The notes under the pieces are model-generated. The model made no database searches. It was not told the origin of the DNA and was given only the letters and a program-made list of their open reading frames with translations. Below are positions 44,475-54,730 of a DNA stretch of 64,000 nt, in pieces. The stretch lies in NCBI GenBank assembly GCA_004297225.1, contig SCUI01000014.1, forward strand, positions 61,943-125,942, read 5' to 3'. The number at the start of each line of letters is the position of its first letter. The stretch's first letter is position 1. The stretch is from Lysobacteraceae bacterium (GTDB lineage: Bacteria; Pseudomonadota; Gammaproteobacteria; Xanthomonadales; Xanthomonadaceae). The position numbers and the translations under genes were made by a program.

Positions 44475-45302
44475 TGTCCCGCCCCCCTCGCCGACGCCCG
44501 GTTTCCCGCTGCCGCACCCGTGCGCGCTTCGCCGCCCTCCTGGGTCCCGCTCGAGCGGATGATCCAGACCGCACCCTCCGCCATGCGCCGGGCCAGCATG
44601 TCCAGCTCGTACAGGCCTTCCTGGCCATCGTTCTAGTCCGCGAGCAGGAGCAGGCGCGGTTCGGGATAGTGGTAGCGAACGCGGGCGAAGCCCAGGTCGC
44701 CGTGCACTTCCGAAAAGCCGAGCAACGTGCCCACCGGCAGCGCCGCCAGGCGCTCGAAGCAACGTTGCTCGCGCGCACCGCGGTTGCTCGTTGCCGCGCC
44801 ATTGGCCTCGACCGGGGCCGCCGCGCCGGCGGTGACCAGGCCGACAGCCAGCCGTTCGGCCTCCTCGGGTTCGTAGCCGATAGAGCGCAGGGCGTCGTCG
44901 ATCCAGCGCCGCACCCCTGGCGGCGCCGGCTCGCGCCGCCGCACGGCGTCGAGCACGCTGCGCGCCACATCCAGTCCTTCGGCCCACCATCGCATCCTCA
45001 TCCAGCAACTGCAGTCCACCCGTGCGCGAGGCCGGCAGCGAATCCGGGACGCCGCCCGGGCAGGCGCGCTGCAACGAGGCGAGCACCGCCGGCAAGGCTT
45101 CGTCCCGGCGCCGCCGCAGCGAAGCGAGCGACTCCGCGCAGCAGGCGCGGCCGCTGTCGCGGACGCCGGCTTCCAGCCCGGCCAGGGCCCGGTCGATCAT
45201 CGCGCTGAAATCCTGGCCCATCACCGCCGGCGCTTGCTCGAACAGACGGGCGAGGATGCGCTGGGCGCGGTTGGCGACGGGACGCGGTGTGAAGGCGGCC
45301 AT
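44471..45302 (-). pseudogene. DUF1631 gene broken by frameshift and amber stop
   Basis: A second DUF1631 gene starts at 45302 ([20 protein letters not shown]) and reads normally to about 44993. Homology then changes frame near 44990 (into [17 protein letters not shown]) and runs to a TAG at 44635-44633. Beyond the TAG the same frame continues with homologous sequence (NDGQEGLYELDMLARRMAEG). That mirrors the paralogue's EIIFEADLLARMLASG and reaches the GTGA junction with the PilZ copy. Two lesions suggest real decay, but sequencing error cannot be excluded. Confidence 0.75.
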
Positions 45303-45372
45303 GGCCCACATCGTGGATGCCAAAGTGCCCGCATGGCGTGAACCCCGTCGAGAATCCGTAGAATCCGCGGCG

Positions 45373-45744
45373 ATGGAAATCTACAAGCAGTTCTCGCTCG
45401 AGGCCGCGCATCGCCTGCCGAACGTGCCGCAAGGGCACAAGTGCGCGCGCCTGCATGGCCATTCGTTCCGGGTGGAAATCCGCGTGCGCGGCGAGCCGGA
45501 TCCGCATACCGGCTGGGTGCTGGATTTCGCCGATATCAAGGCGGCGTTCGCCCCGCTGGAGGCGCAGCTCGACCACCACTACCTGAACGACGTCCCGGGC
45601 CTGGAAAATCCCACCAGCGAGCACCTCGCCCGCTGGATCTGGGACCGCCTGGCGCCGGCGCTGCCGATGCTGAGCGAGGTCGTGGTACACGAGACTTGCA
45701 CTTCGGGTTGCCACTACCGCGGACCTGCGCACACGCTGGCCTAA
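45373..45744 (+). CDS. queD: 6-carboxytetrahydropterin synthase
   Basis: This 123-residue QueD converts dihydroneopterin triphosphate to 6-carboxytetrahydropterin in queuosine synthesis. Zinc ligands His13 (AAHRL), His28 and His30 (LHGHSF) and catalytic Cys24 (GHKCARL) are present. [13 protein letters not shown] and [11 protein letters not shown] carry the other family residues. It stands alone between the DUF1631 locus and the cco cluster. Confidence 0.95.
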   Translation: MEIYKQFSLEAAHRLPNVPQGHKCARLHGHSFRVEIRVRGEPDPHTGWVLDFADIKAAFAPLEAQLDHHYLNDVPGLENPTSEHLARWIWDRLAPALPMLSEVVVHETCTSGCHYRGPAHTLA

Positions 45745-45769
45745 CGGCAGCTAACTGCTTTCCGGGACC

Positions 45770-45783
45770 TTGATCCAGGTCAA
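45770..45783 (+). promoter_or_regulatory. FNR/ANR-type box upstream of ccoN
   Basis: TTGATCCAGGTCAA matches TTGAT-N4-ATCAA at nine of ten positions, 67 bp before the ccoN start. This fits activation of the cbb3 oxidase at low oxygen. Confidence 0.75.
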
Positions 45784-45849
45784 GCCCATCCGGCCGCGCG
45801 AACGGCGACAATGCGCGTCAAGATTCCGTGAAACTGCCGGGGCTTCCCG

Positions 45850-47343
45850 ATGCTGCTACCTGATACCGCGCCGACGGCACCGCCGGCGGGGCAAGGCGCG
45901 CCTGCGCCCGCCGCGTTCTACAACGACCGGGTGGTCCACCAGTTCGCGGTCGCGACCGTGTTCTGGGGCATCGTCGGCATGGCGGTCGGCGTGCTCATCG
46001 CCGCCCAGCTGTACTGGCCGGCGCTCAACTTCGATACCCCGTGGCTAACCTACAGCCGACTGCGCCCGCTGCACACCAACGGCGTGATCTTCGCCTTCGG
46101 CGGCTCGGCGCTGTTCGCCACCTCGCTGTACGTGGTGCAACGCACCTGCCACGTGCGCCTGGTCTCCGACCGGCTCGCGCAGTTCGTGTTCTGGGGCTGG
46201 CAGGCGGCGATGGTCGGCGCGGTCATCACCCTTCCGCTGGGCATCACCCAGGGCAAGGAATACGCCGAGCTCGAGTGGCCGCTCGACATCCTGATCGCGG
46301 TGGTCTGGGTCAGCTACGGCTGGCTGTTCTTCGCCACCGTGGCGAAGCGCGTGGTCAAGCACATCTACGTCGCCAACTGGTTCTTCGGCGCCTACATCAT
46401 CGGCGTCGGCCTGCTGCACATCGTCAACAACCTGGCGATCCCGTCGGGCCTGTGGAAGTCCTATCCCGTGTACAGCGGCGCGGTCGACGCCATGGCGCAG
46501 TGGTGGTACGGCCACAACGCGGTCGCGTTCCTGCTGACCGTGGGCTTCCTGGCGATGATGTACTACTTCGTGCCCAAGCAGGCGCAGCGCCCGGTGTATT
46601 CCTACCGGCTGTCGATCGTGCACTTCTGGGCGCTGATCTCGATCTACATGTGGGCCGGCCCGCACCACCTGCACTACACCGCGCTGCCGGACTGGGCGCA
46701 GTCGGTGGGCATGGTGTTCTCGGTGATCCTGCTGGCGCCCTCGTGGGGCGGCGCGATGAACGGCATCCTCACGCTGTCCGGCGTGTGGCACAAGCTGCGC
46801 ACCGACCCGATCCTGAAATTCCTGATCGTGGCGATCAGCTTCTACATGATCGCGACGTTCGAGGGCCCGCTGCTCTCGATCAAGACGGTCAACTCGCTCA
46901 GCCACTACACCGACTGGACCGTGGGCCACGTGCACGCCGGTACCCTGGGCTGGGTGGCGATGATCACCATCGGCTCGCTGTACTCGCTGTATCCGCGACT
47001 GCTCGGCCTGCAGGGGATGTATTCGACCAAGCTGGTCGACGCGCACTTCTGGATGCACACGCTGGGCGTGGTGTTCTACATCGTCTCGATGTGGATCGCC
47101 GGCATCACCCAGGGCCTGATGTGGCGCGCCACCAACGCCGACGGCACGCTGACCTACAGCTTCGTCGAGTCGCTGGTCGCGACCTACCCCTATTACCTGG
47201 GCCGCCTGCTCGGCGGAACCCTGATCCTGGCCGGCATGTGCCTGATGGGCTGGCACATGTGGCGCACGCATGCGATGGCGCGGGAGGCGGCCCCGAACCC
47301 GGTGCTGCCGCCGCACGCCGACGAAGCCACCGCGGCGGCCTGA
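45850..47343 (+). CDS. ccoN: cbb3-type cytochrome c oxidase subunit I
   Basis: This 497-residue, twelve-helix catalytic subunit contains the haem b and b3-CuB site and reduces O2 at high affinity. Conserved histidine segments are [38 protein letters not shown] and [12 protein letters not shown]. The first 20 residues are variable. It leads the ccoNOQP operon under an FNR-type box. ccoO follows after 9 bp. Confidence 0.97.
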   Translation: MLLPDTAPTAPPAGQGAPAPAAFYNDRVVHQFAVATVFWGIVGMAVGVLIAAQLYWPALNFDTPWLTYSRLRPLHTNGVIFAFGGSALFATSLYVVQRTCHVRLVSDRLAQFVFWGWQAAMVGAVITLPLGITQGKEYAELEWPLDILIAVVWVSYGWLFFATVAKRVVKHIYVANWFFGAYIIGVGLLHIVNNLAIPSGLWKSYPVYSGAVDAMAQWWYGHNAVAFLLTVGFLAMMYYFVPKQAQRPVYSYRLSIVHFWALISIYMWAGPHHLHYTALPDWAQSVGMVFSVILLAPSWGGAMNGILTLSGVWHKLRTDPILKFLIVAISFYMIATFEGPLLSIKTVNSLSHYTDWTVGHVHAGTLGWVAMITIGSLYSLYPRLLGLQGMYSTKLVDAHFWMHTLGVVFYIVSMWIAGITQGLMWRATNADGTLTYSFVESLVATYPYYLGRLLGGTLILAGMCLMGWHMWRTHAMAREAAPNPVLPPHADEATAAA

Positions 47344-47352
47344 GAACGAACC

Positions 47353-47967
47353 ATGGCACTCGCACACGAGAAGATCGAAAAGAACGTCGGCCTGCTGGCC
47401 GTGCTGGTGGCCGTCGCCGTCTCGCTCGGCGGCCTGGCGGAAATCGTGCCGCTGATGTTCCAGGCCGAGGCGATCCAGCCGCTGCCGGGCGTCAAGCCCT
47501 ATCCGCCGCTGCAGCTCGCCGGCCGCGACGTCTACGTCCGCGAAGGCTGCTACGGCTGCCATTCGCAGATGGTGCGCACGTTGCGCTTCGAGACCGAGCG
47601 CTACGGCCATTACTCGCTGGCCGGCGAATCGGTGTACGACCGCCCGTTCCAGTGGGGTTCCAAGCGCACCGGGCCGGACCTGGCGCGCGTGGGCGGCCGC
47701 TATTCCGACGACTGGCACCGCGTGCACCTGGTGGATCCGCGCGCGGTGGTGCCCGAATCCAACATGCCCGCGTTCCCGTGGCTGGCCGAGGCGGAAGTCG
47801 ACGCCGGCGCGGTGGTGTCCAGCATGAAGGCGCTCAAGCGCCTCGGCGATCCCTACACGGACGAGCAGATCGCGAAGGCCGCCGGCGAGGTCGCCGGCAA
47901 GACCGAACTCGATGCCGTGGTCGCCTATCTCCAGGGCCTCGGCAAGCACGCACCCCGCGGGAACTGA
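47353..47967 (+). CDS. ccoO: cbb3 oxidase subunit II (mono-haem cytochrome c)
   Basis: The 204-residue membrane-anchored cytochrome has one N-terminal helix ([20 protein letters not shown]). The haem site is CYGCH in [15 protein letters not shown], and the axial Met is probably in [10 protein letters not shown]. It passes electrons from CcoP to CcoN. Confidence 0.97.
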   Translation: MALAHEKIEKNVGLLAVLVAVAVSLGGLAEIVPLMFQAEAIQPLPGVKPYPPLQLAGRDVYVREGCYGCHSQMVRTLRFETERYGHYSLAGESVYDRPFQWGSKRTGPDLARVGGRYSDDWHRVHLVDPRAVVPESNMPAFPWLAEAEVDAGAVVSSMKALKRLGDPYTDEQIAKAAGEVAGKTELDAVVAYLQGLGKHAPRGN

Positions 47968-47971
47968 CGCC

Positions 47972-48100
47972 ATGCTTTCCGGAATCGTGACATTGCTGCT
48001 GTTGCTGCTGTTCGTCGGCATCTGGGTCTGGGCCTGGCAGCCGCGCAAGCGCTCGGACTTCGAGGACGCGGCGCGGCTGGCCGTGGAGGACGACCGATGA
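47972..48100 (+). CDS. ccoQ: cbb3 oxidase subunit IV
   Basis: The 42-residue protein has one membrane helix (LSGIVTLLLLLLFVGIWVWA) and the tail PRKRSDFEDAARL typical of CcoQ/FixQ, which stabilises the complex. It starts 4 bp after ccoO and its stop overlaps the ccoP ATG (ATGA). Confidence 0.93.
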   Translation: MLSGIVTLLLLLLFVGIWVWAWQPRKRSDFEDAARLAVEDDR

Positions 48101-49038
48101 GCAGCGGCTGGTCGTGGTACGTCATCGCCCTGGTGGTGTTCAACCTCGCGGGCTGCACATGGCTGCTGTGGTGGACGGCCAAGCGCCGGCCGGGCGACCC
48201 GCGCCCGGAGGACACCAGCCATTACTGGGACGGCGACATCACCGAATTCAACAAGCCGATGCCGCGCTGGTGGATCCTCGGCTTCTACATCGCGATCGCC
48301 TTCGGCGTCGCCTACCTGTTCTGGTTTGGCGGCCTCGGCGGCTACCAGGGCATGGGCCGCTGGAGTTCGCAGGGCGAGCACGCGCAGGCCAAGGCCGCGG
48401 CCGATGCCCGCCTCGAACAGACCTTCGCCGCCTACAAGGGCCAACCGCTGCCGGCGCTCGCCGGCAATCCGCAGGCGCGCGAACTGGGCCGCTCGATCTT
48501 CGCCAACACCTGCGCCACCTGCCACGGCTCCTCGGCGCAGGGCGCGACCGGCTACCCGAACCTGTCCGACGACATCTGGCACTGGGGCGGCGCGCCGGAA
48601 CGCGTGCTGGAAACCGTGGTCGACGGCCGCGAGGGCGTGATGCCGCCGTGGGGCACCGTGCTCACCGGCATGGGCGGCCCGAACGCCGTGGATTACGTGT
48701 CCGCCTACGTGCGCAGCCTCTCCAATCCGGAAGCGATGCGGAACAACTTCCTCGCCGCGCAGGGCAAGCCGCTGTACGAAGGCGTGTGCGTCGCCTGCCA
48801 CGGCATCGAAGGCAAGGGCAATCCCGAGCTGGGCGCGCCGGACCTGACCGACGGCTACTGGATGTACGGCGGCAGCAGCGAGGCGATCCGCGAAAGCATC
48901 GCCAACGGTCGCAAGGGCAGCATGCCGGCGCACGGCGAACTGCTGGGCGAGACCCGCGCGCGCCTCGTCGCCGCGTATGTCTGGTCGCTTTCGAACCGGA
49001 AGGGGAATGGCGCCGCGCCGCGCGCCGGGTCACACTGA
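48097..49038 (+). CDS. ccoP: cbb3 oxidase subunit III (di-haem cytochrome c)
   Basis: The 313-residue protein has two N-terminal helices (about 7-27 and 57-77). Two cytochrome c domains have the haem motifs CATCH near 140 and CVACH near 230. The typical CcoP cytoplasmic segment HYWDGDITEFNKPMPRWW is present. It accepts electrons from the bc1 complex or soluble cytochromes. Confidence 0.97.
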   Translation: MSSGWSWYVIALVVFNLAGCTWLLWWTAKRRPGDPRPEDTSHYWDGDITEFNKPMPRWWILGFYIAIAFGVAYLFWFGGLGGYQGMGRWSSQGEHAQAKAAADARLEQTFAAYKGQPLPALAGNPQARELGRSIFANTCATCHGSSAQGATGYPNLSDDIWHWGGAPERVLETVVDGREGVMPPWGTVLTGMGGPNAVDYVSAYVRSLSNPEAMRNNFLAAQGKPLYEGVCVACHGIEGKGNPELGAPDLTDGYWMYGGSSEAIRESIANGRKGSMPAHGELLGETRARLVAAYVWSLSNRKGNGAAPRAGSH

Positions 49039-49042
49039 TTCG

Positions 49043-49333
49043 ATGACCCTCCCCGACCCGCAATTCGACCATCCGCCCCGCCCGCTGGTGCAGCGGGTGG
49101 GCGCGATCGTCTGGCCCAGCTTCTTCGCCGCAGGCGTGGCGACGATGGTGTTCTTCGCCTTCGTCGACCCGATCGACCTGGGCCGGATGACCTTCCCGCA
49201 CGTGGAGATCACCCGCGGCGTCGGTTACACGATCGGATTCTTCACCTTCTGGCTGGCGACGGCGTCCTCCAGCCTCTTCACCTGGATCCTGCTGCGACCC
49301 TCGAGCCGCTTCAACGGTCCACGACAGCGGTAG
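49043..49333 (+). CDS. Small membrane protein in cco cluster
   Basis: The 96-residue protein has two predicted helices (IVWPSFFAAGVATMVFFAFV and GVGYTIGFFTFWLATASSSL) and no recognised family. It lies 4 bp after ccoP and 6 bp before ccoG, so it is co-expressed with the oxidase. Similar small proteins are found at this place in xanthomonads; a role in assembly is plausible. Confidence 0.7.
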   Translation: MTLPDPQFDHPPRPLVQRVGAIVWPSFFAAGVATMVFFAFVDPIDLGRMTFPHVEITRGVGYTIGFFTFWLATASSSLFTWILLRPSSRFNGPRQR

Positions 49334-49339
49334 GAAGCA

Positions 49340-50881
49340 GTGGGCAAGCAGATCGACATCGACGTGCTGGACGACGGCGGGGACTCGCTTTACGTCAGCG
49401 AGCGCAAGGTCTATCCGCGCGACGTCTCCGGTACCTTCGACCGGCTGCGCAAGGCGGCGGTGTTCTGGCTGCTGGGCATGTACTACCTGTTCCCGTGGCT
49501 GAGCTGGGACGGCCGCCAGGCGGTGCTGTTCGACCTGCCGGCGCGCAAGTTCCACGTCTTCGGGCTGACCTTCTGGCCGCAGGACTTCAGCCTGCTGGCG
49601 ATGCTGCTGGTGATCCTCGCGCTCACCCTGTTCTTCGCCACCGCGCTCGCCGGGCGCCTGTGGTGCGGCTACGCGTGCCCGCAGACGGTGTGGACCGAAG
49701 TGTTCCTGTGGATGGAGCGCTGGACCGAGGGCGACCGCGCCAAGCGGATGAAGCTCGACGCCGGCCCGTGGACGCGCGAGAAGTTCCTGCGCAAGGGCGG
49801 CAAGCACGCCCTGTGGATCGCGTTCTCGCTGTGGACCGGCTTCACCTTCGTCGGCTTCTTCACCCCGATCACCAGCCTCGGCGCGCGGATCTGGCCGTTC
49901 GACTGGAACGGATGGGAAACCTTCTGGGTGCTGTTCTACGGTGGCGCCACGCTGGGCAACGCCGGCTTCCTGCGCGAGCAGGTGTGCAAGTACATGTGCC
50001 CGTACGCGCGCTTCCAGAGCGCGATGTTCGACCGCGACACCCTGGTCATCGCCTACGACCCGATGCGCGGCGAGCCGCGCGGCCCGCGCAAGCGCGGCCT
50101 GCCGAGCGTGCTGCAGCGCGCCCGCGGCCTGCTCGACGTGCGCACCGCCTACGACTACGTGTTCCGCGCCAGCCGCCACCCGAGCGCGGCGCAGGCGCGG
50201 CTGCAGGCCGCCGGCACGATCACCTTCGACACCGGCGCCGAGGCCCCGCCGCTGCCGAAGTTCGCCTTCGAGGAACTGGGCGACTGCATCGACTGCACCA
50301 TGTGCGTGCAGGTCTGCCCGGTCGGCATCGACATCCGCAACGGCCTGCAGTACGAGTGCATCGCCTGCGGCGCCTGCATCGACGCCTGCGACGACGTGAT
50401 GGACAAGATGGGCTACGAAAAGGGCCTGATCCGCTACACCACGCAGAACGCGATCGACGGCAAGCCGACGCGGGTGCTGCGGCCGCGCATCATCGTCTAC
50501 GCGGTGCTGCTGACCACGCTGGTCGCCGCCTGGGCCTGGGGAATCGGCCACCGCAGCGCGTTCATCGCCGACGTGCTGCGCGACCGCAACGCGCTGTACC
50601 GCGTGGTCGGGGACGGCGTCGAGAACGGCTACACGCTGAAGCTGGCGAACAAGACCGAGGCCGACGCGACCTACGTGGTGCGGATCGAGTCGCCGACGCA
50701 GGGACTGGCGCTGCGCGGCGGCCCGCTCGAGTTGAAGGTGCCCGCGGGCGAAGTCGCGGCGCAGGGCCTGGACGTGGTCGCGCCGGCCGGCGTGCGCGGG
50801 CGCCACGCGGTCGAATTCGTGATCGAATCGGCCGACGGCGCCAGCGAGCGCGTCGACAGCACCTTCCTCGGCCCCCTGTGA
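49340..50881 (+). CDS. ccoG: Cytochrome c oxidase accessory protein CcoG (Cu(II) reductase type)
   Basis: The 513-residue FixG/RdxA-type membrane protein has polyferredoxin Cys motifs CIDCTMCVQVCP and CIACGACIDAC near 315-350. It also has the CGYACPQTVW segment near 110 and a C-terminal FixG-like beta domain. It is thought to reduce copper for delivery to the cbb3 centre. The start is GTG with TAGGAAG upstream. Confidence 0.94.
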   Translation: MGKQIDIDVLDDGGDSLYVSERKVYPRDVSGTFDRLRKAAVFWLLGMYYLFPWLSWDGRQAVLFDLPARKFHVFGLTFWPQDFSLLAMLLVILALTLFFATALAGRLWCGYACPQTVWTEVFLWMERWTEGDRAKRMKLDAGPWTREKFLRKGGKHALWIAFSLWTGFTFVGFFTPITSLGARIWPFDWNGWETFWVLFYGGATLGNAGFLREQVCKYMCPYARFQSAMFDRDTLVIAYDPMRGEPRGPRKRGLPSVLQRARGLLDVRTAYDYVFRASRHPSAAQARLQAAGTITFDTGAEAPPLPKFAFEELGDCIDCTMCVQVCPVGIDIRNGLQYECIACGACIDACDDVMDKMGYEKGLIRYTTQNAIDGKPTRVLRPRIIVYAVLLTTLVAAWAWGIGHRSAFIADVLRDRNALYRVVGDGVENGYTLKLANKTEADATYVVRIESPTQGLALRGGPLELKVPAGEVAAQGLDVVAPAGVRGRHAVEFVIESADGASERVDSTFLGPL

Positions 50882-50891
50882 GCATGCCCGC

Positions 50892-51422
50892 ATGACCCCG
50901 GACAACACGCCGACTTCCTCCCCGTGGCGCCAGCCGATCGTCTGGCTGGTCGTGGCGCTGGTCGCCGCCGCCGTGATCGGCGGCGTGGTCATGGTGCGCG
51001 TCGCTGGCCAGGACGGCCCGATGGACGCGGTACCCGATGACGTCGCGCGCACCGGCCAGGTGCAGCAGGCCGACCTGGGCCCGGACGCGGTGGCCGCCGA
51101 ACGCAAGCTCAGCGCGATCGTGCGCGTGGATGCGAAGACCGGCATCGTCGAGGTCATCCCCGTGACCGGCGAGTTCGAACGCGACCAGCCGCTGCGGCTG
51201 CAGCTGCACCATCCGTTGCGCGCGGCCGAGGACGCGATGCTCGAGCTCGCGCCCAGCGACGCGGGCTGGCGCACCGAGGCCACGCCTGCGCTCGGCCACG
51301 ACTGGAACCTGCTGCTGGCGCCCGCCGATGGCGCCTGGCGCCTGCGCGGCCGCCTGCCCCGCGGCCAGCTGGCCGCGCGGGTGCATCCCGCGCTCGACGA
51401 CGAAGGCGCTCCCGCGCCCTGA
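50892..51422 (+). CDS. ccoH: FixH/CcoH family assembly protein
   Basis: The 176-residue protein has one helix (about 16-38, VWLVVALVAAAVIGGVVMVR) and a periplasmic FixH-type domain. It assists late assembly of cbb3 oxidase. It sits between ccoG and ccoI in the usual order, 10 bp after ccoG. The C-terminal RGRLPRGQLAARVHPALDD is less conserved. Confidence 0.85.
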   Translation: MTPDNTPTSSPWRQPIVWLVVALVAAAVIGGVVMVRVAGQDGPMDAVPDDVARTGQVQQADLGPDAVAAERKLSAIVRVDAKTGIVEVIPVTGEFERDQPLRLQLHHPLRAAEDAMLELAPSDAGWRTEATPALGHDWNLLLAPADGAWRLRGRLPRGQLAARVHPALDDEGAPAP

Positions 51423-51430
51423 CCGCGGCG

Positions 51431-53824
51431 ATGGACGCCACAGCGGCCTGCCACCACTGCGGCGAACCCTTGCCGCAGGTCCCCGAACGCGTGCGCCTGG
51501 ATGGCATCGAACGCGCGTTCTGCTGCAGCGGCTGCGCCGCAGCCGCGCAATGGATCCGGGATGCGCGCCTTGGCGACTATTACCGCCTGCGCAGCGAGCC
51601 CGCTGCGCGTGTCGGCACCGAACTGCCGGACATGGCGGTGTGGGATCGCGAGGACCTCATCGCCGGCCACGCCCGCGACATCGACGGCGGCCGCGAGATC
51701 ACCGTGCTCACCGATGGCATGCGCTGCGCCGCTTGCGCGTGGCTGATCGACCGCGCGCTGAGCCAGGATCCGGCAGTGCGCGAAGTCACCGCCAACGCCG
51801 TGACCGGGCGCATCCGCATCGCCTGGGACCCGGCGCGCGCACCGCTGTCGAAGCTGCTTTCGCGGCTCGCCGCGCTGGGCTACCGCCCCTTCCTGGCAAC
51901 CGGCGAAGCGCGCGAGCGCGAACGCCGCCGGGAGCGCAACCGCGCGGTGATCCGCATCGGCCTGGCCGGCCTTGGCGCAATGCAGGCGATGATGTTCGCC
52001 GAGGCGCTGTACCTGGACACCAGCGGGCAGATGCCGCTGCCCACCCGCGACTTCTTCCGCTGGATCACCTTCCTGGTCTCCACGCCGGTGGTGTTCTGGG
52101 CCGGCTGGCCGTTCATCGCCGGCGCCCTGCGCGAAATCCGCCTGCGCCGGCTGGGCATGGACACGCTGGTCGCCGGCTCGACCCTGCTGGCCTACTTCGC
52201 CAGCGTCTGGGGCACGGTCACCGGCGCCGAACACGTCTGGTACGACGCCGCGGTGATGTTCGTGTTCCTGCTGCTGGTCGCAAGGCAGCTGGAACAACGC
52301 GCGCGCGGCATCGCCAGCGCGCAGGTCGATGCGCTGGCGCGCGCGCGACCCGCGTTCGCCACCCGTGAGCGCGGGGACGGCAGCCGCGAATCGATCCCGC
52401 TGGCGCAACTGCAGGCGGGCGACATCGCGTGGGTCGCGGTCGGCGAACCGGTGCCGGCCGACGGCGAGTTGCTCGACGCTGACGCATGGTTCGAGGAAGC
52501 GCTGCTGACCGGCGAGTCCAGCGCGGTGCACAAGCACGCCGGGGCGCCGGTGTTCGCCGGCACCGCCTGCCGCGAGCATCCCGCGCGACTGCGCGTGACC
52601 CGCGTCGGCAGCGACACCCGGCTGGCGCAACTGGCGCGACTGGTGGAACAGGCGCAGGCGCACCGGCCGGCACTGGCGCGCGGCGCCGAGCGCGTCGCCA
52701 GCTGGTTCGTCGCCGGGTTGCTGCTGGCCGCCGTCGCCGTGTACGCATGGTGGCGCGTGCATGATCCCGACCGCGCATTCGAAGTGGTGCTGGCGCTGCT
52801 CGTGGTCAGCTGTCCCTGCGCGTTGTCGCTCGCGGTACCGGCGGCACTGGCCACCGCGCATGGCGCGCTGGCCCGGATCGGCGTGCTTGCCGTGCGCCCG
52901 GAAGCGCTGGAGCGACTCGCGCAGGCCACCGACGTCGTGTTCGACAAGACCGGCACGCTCGGCGACGGCCAGCCGCGATTGCTGTCGGTGGACGCCCTGC
53001 GCGGCCTCGCCGAAAGGGATGCCTTGCGCATCGCCGCGGCGCTGGAACGCGACAGCAGCCATCCGCTGCGCACCGCGTTCGCCGACGTCGACGACGCGCC
53101 GGTGGCGGCTGGCGTGCGCGCGGTCGCCGGCCTGGGCGTGGAGGGCGACGTCGACGGCGTGCACTGGCGCCTGGGCCAGGCCGCGTTCGCCACCGGCGGC
53201 GAGGATGACGGTGCGATCTGGCTCGGCAACGACCAGGGCGCGCAGGCACGCTTCGTCGTCGCCGAGGGCGAGCGCCCCGACGCGCGGGTGGCGCTGGAAG
53301 CGCTGCGCGGGCTCGGCCTGCGCCTGCACCTGTCCAGCGGCGATGGTGCACGCGCGGTGCAGGCGTTCGCGGCGCGGATGGGCATCGCCGAGCCGCTGTC
53401 GCGGCAGTCGCCGGAGGACAAGCTCGCGTATGCGCGCCGCCTGCAGGCGCAGGGCCGCGTGGTGGCCATGGTCGGCGACGGCCTCAACGACGCACCGGTG
53501 CTTGCCGGCGCCGACGTGTCGCTGGCGATCGGCGACGGCACCGCGCTTGCGCAGCGCGCGGCGGACCTCGTGATCGGCGGCTCGCTGCGGCAGTTGCCGG
53601 CGGCGATCACGGTGGCGGGGCGCACGCGGCGGATCATCCGCCAGAACCTGGCCTGGGCCCTGGGCTACAACCTGTTGGCGCTGCCGCTGGCGGCCGCCGG
53701 GCTGGTCACGCCGTGGCTGGCCGCGCTGGGCATGGCATTGTCGTCGTTGCTGGTCACGGTCAATGCGCTGCGCCTGGCGCGCGTCGAACACGCCCGCAAG
53801 GCCACGCGCGAGGTACGCGCATGA
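51431..53824 (+). CDS. ccoI: Copper-exporting P1B-type ATPase for cbb3 assembly
   Basis: The 797-residue FixI/CcoI ATPase has an N-terminal metal-binding Cys set (CHHCG and CCSGC), then a heavy-metal domain with MRCAACAWL near 98. Membrane helices follow, with the CPC transport motif at 461-463. Phospho-Asp505 is in DKTGTLGDGQ and the hinge is GDGLNDAPVLAGADVS. It supplies copper for the oxidase. The ccoS start overlaps its stop. Confidence 0.95.
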   Translation: MDATAACHHCGEPLPQVPERVRLDGIERAFCCSGCAAAAQWIRDARLGDYYRLRSEPAARVGTELPDMAVWDREDLIAGHARDIDGGREITVLTDGMRCAACAWLIDRALSQDPAVREVTANAVTGRIRIAWDPARAPLSKLLSRLAALGYRPFLATGEARERERRRERNRAVIRIGLAGLGAMQAMMFAEALYLDTSGQMPLPTRDFFRWITFLVSTPVVFWAGWPFIAGALREIRLRRLGMDTLVAGSTLLAYFASVWGTVTGAEHVWYDAAVMFVFLLLVARQLEQRARGIASAQVDALARARPAFATRERGDGSRESIPLAQLQAGDIAWVAVGEPVPADGELLDADAWFEEALLTGESSAVHKHAGAPVFAGTACREHPARLRVTRVGSDTRLAQLARLVEQAQAHRPALARGAERVASWFVAGLLLAAVAVYAWWRVHDPDRAFEVVLALLVVSCPCALSLAVPAALATAHGALARIGVLAVRPEALERLAQATDVVFDKTGTLGDGQPRLLSVDALRGLAERDALRIAAALERDSSHPLRTAFADVDDAPVAAGVRAVAGLGVEGDVDGVHWRLGQAAFATGGEDDGAIWLGNDQGAQARFVVAEGERPDARVALEALRGLGLRLHLSSGDGARAVQAFAARMGIAEPLSRQSPEDKLAYARRLQAQGRVVAMVGDGLNDAPVLAGADVSLAIGDGTALAQRAADLVIGGSLRQLPAAITVAGRTRRIIRQNLAWALGYNLLALPLAAAGLVTPWLAALGMALSSLLVTVNALRLARVEHARKATREVRA

Positions 53825-54012
53825 ACATCCTGTTGCTGCTGATCCCGCTGAGCCTGGTGTTGATCGGCATCGCCGTCTGGATCTTCCTGTGGGCCGTGCG
53901 CCGGGGCCAGTTCGAGGACCTCGATACGCCCGCGCTCGACATCCTGCGCGACGACGAGCACGAGCGCCCGCGGCGCGCTGCGGATGAAGGCGGCGACGAC
54001 GATGCCGATTGA
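53821..54012 (+). CDS. ccoS: cbb3 oxidase maturation protein CcoS
   Basis: The 63-residue protein has one membrane helix (LLLIPLSLVLIGIAVWIFLW) and the CcoS motif AVRRGQFEDLDTP. It is needed for cofactor insertion into the oxidase. It overlaps ccoI (ATGA) and the next gene by 11 nt. Confidence 0.93.
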   Translation: MNILLLLIPLSLVLIGIAVWIFLWAVRRGQFEDLDTPALDILRDDEHERPRRAADEGGDDDAD

Positions 54013-54730
54013 CCTGCTCACGCTCGGCGCCGCGGCGCTGACCGGGCTGCTTGGCGGCGCGCATTGCGCGGCCATGTGCGGCGGCATCGCCACCGGCTTC
54101 TCCGCGCTGTCCGGACGCGGCGGCTGGTGGCGCGCGCTGCAGCCCAACCTCGGGCGCGTGCTCGGCTATGTGCTGGCCGGTGCGATCGTCGGCGGCATCG
54201 GCCACGGCCTGCTCGACATCGCACGCATGCAATCGCTGGCCATCGCGATGCGCGCCGCCGTCGGCGTCGTGCTGGTGGTCGCCGCGCTGCGCCTGCTCGG
54301 CGTCGGTCGTGCGCTCGGGTTCAGCGCAATGCCCGGCGCGCGCTTGTGGAGCTGGTTGCGGCCGTTGCAACGCCGTGTGCTGCTGTCCGCCGACGGCCCC
54401 GGCAAGCGCATCGCGCTGGGCATGCTGTGGGGCTGGATGCCTTGCGGCTTGAGCACCACCATGCTGGCGGCCGCGTGGCTGCAGGCGAACGCGATGAACG
54501 GCGCCCTGACGATGGCCGCGTTCGGACTGGGAACCCTGCCGCTGATGTTGCCGCTTACATGGTCGGGCGCCCGACTCGGGCAGAAGCTGCTGCGCGGCCG
54601 CTGGCGGATCGCCGCGGCACTGCTGGTGCTGCTTGCCGGCGTGGTCACCCTGGCCGCGCCGTGGTTGATGCAGCACCCCGCCATCCACGGCGTGCTCGCC
54701 GCGCTCGGCTGCCTGCCAGCGGCGATGTAG
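54002..54730 (+). CDS. SafE/TauE-like membrane protein (CcoI-linked, copper-related)
   Basis: The 242-residue membrane protein of the sulfite exporter TauE/SafE family (DsbD-like) has GGAHCAAMCGG near 17-27 and MLWGWMPCGL near 142, the paired Cys motifs of this clade, and six or seven helices. It commonly follows ccoS and may help handle copper or thiols. The ATG at 54002 is preferred because it starts at the membrane segment. Its TAG stop lies in the REP arm. Confidence 0.88.
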   Translation: MPIDLLTLGAAALTGLLGGAHCAAMCGGIATGFSALSGRGGWWRALQPNLGRVLGYVLAGAIVGGIGHGLLDIARMQSLAIAMRAAVGVVLVVAALRLLGVGRALGFSAMPGARLWSWLRPLQRRVLLSADGPGKRIALGMLWGWMPCGLSTTMLAAAWLQANAMNGALTMAAFGLGTLPLMLPLTWSGARLGQKLLRGRWRIAAALLVLLAGVVTLAAPWLMQHPAIHGVLAALGCLPAAM

